A DNA stretch of 64,000 nucleotides from an uncultured Pseudoteredinibacter sp. (GTDB lineage: Bacteria; Pseudomonadota; Gammaproteobacteria; Pseudomonadales; Cellvibrionaceae), in assembly GCF_947500695.1 (NCBI RefSeq), contig NZ_CANMSS010000001.1, positions 824,837 to 888,836 of the forward strand, given 5' to 3'. The notes under the pieces are model-generated. The model did not search any database. It had not been told where the DNA came from and worked only from the letters and a program-made list of their open reading frames with translations. Below are positions 60,688 to 64,000 of this stretch, piece by piece (position 1 is the first letter of the stretch; each line of letters begins with the position of its first letter). A program made the translations under genes and the position numbers.

Positions 60688-60974
60688 TAAAACAATTTGC
60701 TGTTGTGGTGATTAATTTCTTGCATATAGGCTTCTTTTGGAGGCGGCAACTGCAGATAATAGCCATGCTCCTCGATAGCCGCTAAAACCTTCTTGCTATC
60801 GGCCTTCGCTAGCTTGCGCTCTTCATCCAATAACATGGTCATGGCTGACTTAGGGATGCCAAATTTTTCCAATAAAGCCTCAGGCACGTCTTTTAAGCCC
60901 TTTGCCTTCTCAACATACAAATACAGCCCCTCTTCTTTGGGACTGCGGAACACTTCACAAATCAGCTTTTTCAT
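60687..60974 (-). CDS. ycgL: YcgL domain-containing protein
   Basis: 95 residues: MKKLICEVFRSPKEEGLYLYV, then LKDVPEALLEKFGIPKSAMTML and YYLQLPPPKE, the YcgL (UPF0745) pattern. Functional role unsettled. Between rnd and ycgN, as in pseudomonads. Confidence 0.92.
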   Translation of the reverse strand: MKKLICEVFRSPKEEGLYLYVEKAKGLKDVPEALLEKFGIPKSAMTMLLDEERKLAKADSKKVLAAIEEHGYYLQLPPPKEAYMQEINHHNSKLF

Positions 60975-61020
60975 CTCTCAAAGCACTCTATAAATCAGAC
61001 TTGGCAATAATTAATTGCCA

Positions 61021-62160
61021 CTAAGCCTCAATGGACTGTTTAAAATAATCACGTAAAGCAGGCAAAAATTGCTCTGCGCGCCACCCCTGAAACCTTGCCG
61101 ATTGCAAAGGTGTCGCAAATAAAAAGTGGCGTAGTAATTCTTCCCACTCTTTTTTATTGAACAGCAGTTCGGTCGCTAGATTTTGCTCGGCGGCCATCTC
61201 ATGGCCATGATCGCGTAGTGCTTTTAGCTGCTGCCCCTGCTCAACACTTAAAGGTTTTTCTAATACATCCGGCCAAGCTTCTTGCTCATCCACAGCTCGG
61301 TGGCTTGCATTCAATAAATATTGACCGTCTTCGCGTAGCGTACGCGCAGGAATACCTTCGACACGAGCAAGCTCTTTCATATTTTTAGGTGGGCGCTTGG
61401 CAAGCGCGAATAACTGAGCATCTTTTAACAAGCGACTACGAGGTACGTCACGCAAACGTGCCTGCTCTTCTCGCCATATGCAAAGCGATTGCAAAACCGC
61501 AAGACTTCTGGGGGATAATCGCCAGGCCGATTTCACCTTTAAATAGGCAAGGCTCGCATCTAACTCAGTATTGGAGTTAGCTACTAAGCGTGCACAATCT
61601 TCCTGTACATACTCCAAACGTGTCAGCTTATTCAATGTTTCTATTAGATGTGAATAAACTTGCAACAAGTACTCCACATCCAAAGCAGCATAATGGCACT
61701 GCGATTCACTTAACGGCCGCTTTAACCAATCGCTGCGAGTTTCACCTTTTTCCAGCTCTAAGCCCAAAAAGTGCAGAACTAATTTGGCATAGCTCATTGA
61801 AAAGCCAACACCTGCATAACTTGCCGCAATTTGGGTATCGAAAAGTGGCGTAGGACTCACCCCCAGCCAATGTTGAAACACCTCTAGATCTTCCGAGCAG
61901 GCATGAACGATTTTTACCACCGACGTACTTTGCCAAAGCTCTCTAAGCGGCTCTAAATCGTCGCTAGCTAGCTTTAGAGGGTCGATTAAATAATTGGCGC
62001 TGCCATTATTAATCTGCAGCAAGCCGATCTTGGGAAAAAAAGTACTGCTGCGCATAAATTCGGTATCAACCGCTATGGCCTCGCAGCCAAGACATTGCTG
62101 ACACAGCTCACGCAGAGCCTCCGCACTGTCTATCCACTGTAACTTTTGTCCTTCGCTCAC
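61021..62160 (-). CDS. rnd: Ribonuclease D
   Basis: 379 residues from a GTG directly after the recR stop. A DEDDy exonuclease core: AIAVDTEFMRS (D, E), KIVHACSEDLEVF (D), then YAALDVEYLL (D, Tyr-type), with an HRDC-like region later (about 210-290). It trims tRNA and other small RNAs from the 3' end. Following ycgL-ycgN, it forms the conserved pseudomonad-like block. Confidence 0.95.
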   Translation of the reverse strand: MSEGQKLQWIDSAEALRELCQQCLGCEAIAVDTEFMRSSTFFPKIGLLQINNGSANYLIDPLKLASDDLEPLRELWQSTSVVKIVHACSEDLEVFQHWLGVSPTPLFDTQIAASYAGVGFSMSYAKLVLHFLGLELEKGETRSDWLKRPLSESQCHYAALDVEYLLQVYSHLIETLNKLTRLEYVQEDCARLVANSNTELDASLAYLKVKSAWRLSPRSLAVLQSLCIWREEQARLRDVPRSRLLKDAQLFALAKRPPKNMKELARVEGIPARTLREDGQYLLNASHRAVDEQEAWPDVLEKPLSVEQGQQLKALRDHGHEMAAEQNLATELLFNKKEWEELLRHFLFATPLQSARFQGWRAEQFLPALRDYFKQSIEA

Positions 62161-62754
62161 TTAGACACCCTGGCGTGAATTAAAAGCATGGGCAAGTGTA
62201 CCCCCGTCGATATATTCGAGCTCGCCACCCAGCGGAACGCCGTGGGCTATTCGAGATACCTTAACCTCTAAACGCTTGGCCTGCTCCGCCAAATAATGAG
62301 CCGTTGCCTCACCCTCAATGGTAGGATTTGTAGCAAGAATTAACTCTTGGATATCTTCATTTTGCAAACGCTGCAATAACACATCAACGCCAATATCTTC
62401 TGGGCCGATACCATCAATGGGAGACAAGTGCCCTAACAAAACAAAGTAACGACCGCTGTAATTTCCAGCCTGCTCAATGGCTAATACATCGGCTGGCGTT
62501 TCAACCACGCAAAGCAGATGAGGGTCTCTTTGGGTGCTGGAACAGGTAGCGCAGATCTCTTGCTCTGTTAATGTTCGACACAAAGCACAACGTCCAACCT
62601 TATCTACGGCACTTTGTAGGCTAGCGGCCAACTTGGCAGCCCCAAGCTTGTCCCGCTCAAGAAGGTGCAAAGCCATACGTTGCGCCGACTTTGGGCCTAC
62701 TCCTGGCAATATTCGCAAGGCATTAATTAATTCATCGATTAAAGGGCTGAACAT
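62161..62754 (-). CDS. recR: Recombination protein RecR
   Basis: 197 residues. Helix-hairpin-helix [20 protein letters not shown], zinc finger [16 protein letters not shown], then Toprim ([27 protein letters not shown]). It works in RecFOR gap repair. It lies next to ybaB and dnaX, a conserved operon. Confidence 0.97.
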   Translation of the reverse strand: MFSPLIDELINALRILPGVGPKSAQRMALHLLERDKLGAAKLAASLQSAVDKVGRCALCRTLTEQEICATCSSTQRDPHLLCVVETPADVLAIEQAGNYSGRYFVLLGHLSPIDGIGPEDIGVDVLLQRLQNEDIQELILATNPTIEGEATAHYLAEQAKRLEVKVSRIAHGVPLGGELEYIDGGTLAHAFNSRQGV

Positions 62755-62783
62755 TGTCTATAAACTTATCAAAAACTTGTACA

Positions 62784-63104
62784 TTAAAATGGCATTTTAA
62801 AATCGGGAGGAATCCCCATGCCCGCTGTCATGCTGCCCATTTTTTCACGGTTCGCATCTTCAACACGACGTACAGCATCATTCACAGCAGCCGCTAATAA
62901 ATCTTCTAAGATTTCCTTATCTTCTTCCATTAAACTGGAATCAACCGACACTGATTTCACATCATGTCGCCCAGTCATAATAACTTTTACCAAGCCAGCG
63001 CCGGCCTCTCCTTGAACTTCAGCATTGGCAAGCTCCTCTTGCATATTCTGCATTTTGGCTTGCATTTCCTGGGCTTGCTTCATCAAATCCCCAAGACCTT
63101 TCAT
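62784..63104 (-). CDS. ybaB: Nucleoid-associated protein YbaB/EbfC
   Basis: 106 residues: [21 protein letters not shown], then [19 protein letters not shown] and [21 protein letters not shown]. It binds DNA as a dimer. AGGAA precedes the ATG. It lies between dnaX and recR in one operon. Confidence 0.96.
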   Translation of the reverse strand: MKGLGDLMKQAQEMQAKMQNMQEELANAEVQGEAGAGLVKVIMTGRHDVKSVSVDSSLMEEDKEILEDLLAAAVNDAVRRVEDANREKMGSMTAGMGIPPDFKMPF

Positions 63105-63148
63105 GTCTAATTCCTCGTGGTTTTACCTTTAGTTACTGAACTATGCGC

Positions 63149-64000
63149 TTAAGCCTTTAATGGGTCTGGCCCCAAAGGCTTTACGCTGTCAGTTATGAGT
63201 TTGGCTTCAAACTCTTCAATTAATTGGATGATGGTCGGGTCCGTCTCTATGGCCGCAAGAGCCTCGGCCTGACGCTGCGCTTTTAAGCGCGCAATAATGG
63301 CCGCTGGGGTGCCATCACCTGCCTTGCCCTGTACAATTTGTACTTGCAGCTGGCGATCATAGTAGGCCGAAATAATATCCGCCATACGCTGCTGATGGGC
63401 TTGATCGTAGAGATGATTATTGCTTTCATCGAGCACGAAGGCCAAACCATTATCATCACGCTGCACTAAGGCGCAGTTGGATGCCGTGGCCTGCAAGACA
63501 CCACTGAAATCTAATTGGCGATAAAGCTCAAACCAGGTTTCCGGGTCAAGCTCTTCGAAACTAATGGGGCGAATTGGGGCAATAGCCACTGGCTCCGCGG
63601 TTTCAGCCTGCGTTGCCGCTGGAGAGTGCGTAGTTTGTTCAGCACTTAAAACGGGCACTTCACTGTCGGGCTTTAAAGTCTCTACAACTTCCTGAGCTAA
63701 ACCACGAATATCGACTAATTGGCCGTCGGCGGGCAAGCTTTCCTGTGGGCCTTGTGCTTGTGCAGGCTTTGCAACTGGAGTCGGCGCAGGGGTTGTTTGC
63801 TGCTCAATGACTTGATTGCTGCCCTGCCCGGCATATTCGTTTACCGCCTCCGCCATTTCCATTTCAGGAGCTGGATTCGGGGAATGTGCAGCTGCCTCGT
63901 GAGCAACATGATTTGCTTCAATTGGTGCAGGTGCAGGTGCAGGTGCAGGTGCAGGTGCAGGTGCAGGTGCAGGTGCAGGTGCAGGTGCAGGTGCAGGTGC
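63149..64000 (-). CDS. dnaX: DNA polymerase III gamma/tau subunit, 3' part (5' end outside window)
   Basis: The 283 residues visible are the C-terminal tau region. A Pro/Ala repeat (coded by a hexanucleotide array at 63924-64000) and a Pro/Gln/Ala linker lead into the polymerase-binding domain: ISFEELDPETWFELYRQLDFSG, ALVQRDDNGLAFVLDES, IISAYYDRQLQVQIVQG. The frame is open to the window edge, so AAA+ modules and any frameshift site for gamma lie outside. First gene of the dnaX-ybaB-recR operon. Confidence 0.93.
   Translation of the reverse strand, partial: APAPAPAPAPAPAPAPAPAPAPAPAPIEANHVAHEAAAHSPNPAPEMEMAEAVNEYAGQGSNQVIEQQTTPAPTPVAKPAQAQGPQESLPADGQLVDIRGLAQEVVETLKPDSEVPVLSAEQTTHSPAATQAETAEPVAIAPIRPISFEELDPETWFELYRQLDFSGVLQATASNCALVQRDDNGLAFVLDESNNHLYDQAHQQRMADIISAYYDRQLQVQIVQGKAGDGTPAAIIARLKAQRQAEALAAIETDPTIIQLIEEFEAKLITDSVKPLGPDPLKA
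63924..64000. repeat. Hexanucleotide repeat in dnaX, about 13 copies and continuing
   Basis: GGTGCA units encode Ala-Pro in the tau linker; they reach the window edge, so the full copy number is unknown. Confidence 0.9.

Overview
The window reads as chromosomal DNA from a free-living, probably marine, gammaproteobacterium. This is inferred from gene content and order: dnaX-ybaB-recR followed by rnd-ycgL-ycgN; rpsP-rimM-trmD-rplS next to ffh, ypjD and a CorB-type gene; rluB-scpB-scpA-yciO-rnm next to yciI; plus yadGH, queF, alaA, cmoM and a PA2817-family gene. The layout resembles pseudomonads and Cellvibrionales/Spongiibacteraceae-like bacteria, but no genus can be named from sequence reading alone. 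The 5' edge cuts a DUF1653 gene and the 3' edge cuts dnaX.

Layout. 1-2954: a DUF1653 gene, a crotonase and a three-gene envelope cluster ending in a DUF3592 protein, all on the minus strand. 2955-3573: repeat-rich non-coding DNA ending in a 74-base palindrome that contains a copy of the 3' end of a tRNA-Ser. 3558-14198: a 10.6-kb island inserted at the 3' end of tRNA-Ser(GGA). It carries a tyrosine integrase, an AlpA regulator, a winged-helix protein, a DUF3631 ATPase, and cargo that includes a PD-(D/E)XK nuclease-like protein, lipoproteins, a membrane-anchored pentapeptide-repeat protein and three paralogous membrane-anchored proteins of no recognised family. The core resembles a phage satellite or small integrative element.

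14340-29394: core metabolism and transport (nitroreductase, adenylate cyclase, queF, yadGH, DUF1499, Tag-like, msrB, alaA, an rRNA methyltransferase-like gene, an ATP-NAD kinase-like gene, a CbiM-like permease), interrupted at 20035-21450 by a duplicated tRNA-Glu/tRNA-Gly transcription unit, each copy with its own near-consensus promoter. 29456-29718 is a transposase-less element with 23-bp terminal inverted repeats. It is followed by a candidate sigma-54 promoter ahead of a GGDEF cyclase. 31015-35578 is a minus-strand run rluB-scpB-scpA-yciO-rnm. 35774-38213 is a plus-strand run of membrane/envelope genes. 39316-42958 holds the ribosomal/SRP genes. 43169-48724 holds ypjD, a CorB-like gene and a large propeller histidine kinase.

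48736-62754 is nearly all minus strand: a DksA-like protein, a VWA/MoxR pair, a persulfide-sensor-like ArsR with a DUF442 lipoprotein phosphatase, GNAT, DTW, a K+ channel, cmoM, an M48 peptidase, a large VWA membrane protein, ycgN-ycgL-rnd and recR. ybaB and the truncated dnaX close the window.

The most interesting parts are the tRNA-Ser island with its uncharacterised cargo family, the palindromic scar at its left end, the ArsR/DUF442 operon with a cysteine pair spaced as in BigR/SqrR and a candidate operator, the tRNA duplication, and the non-autonomous inverted-repeat element. All functional statements come from motif reading; no database search was run.
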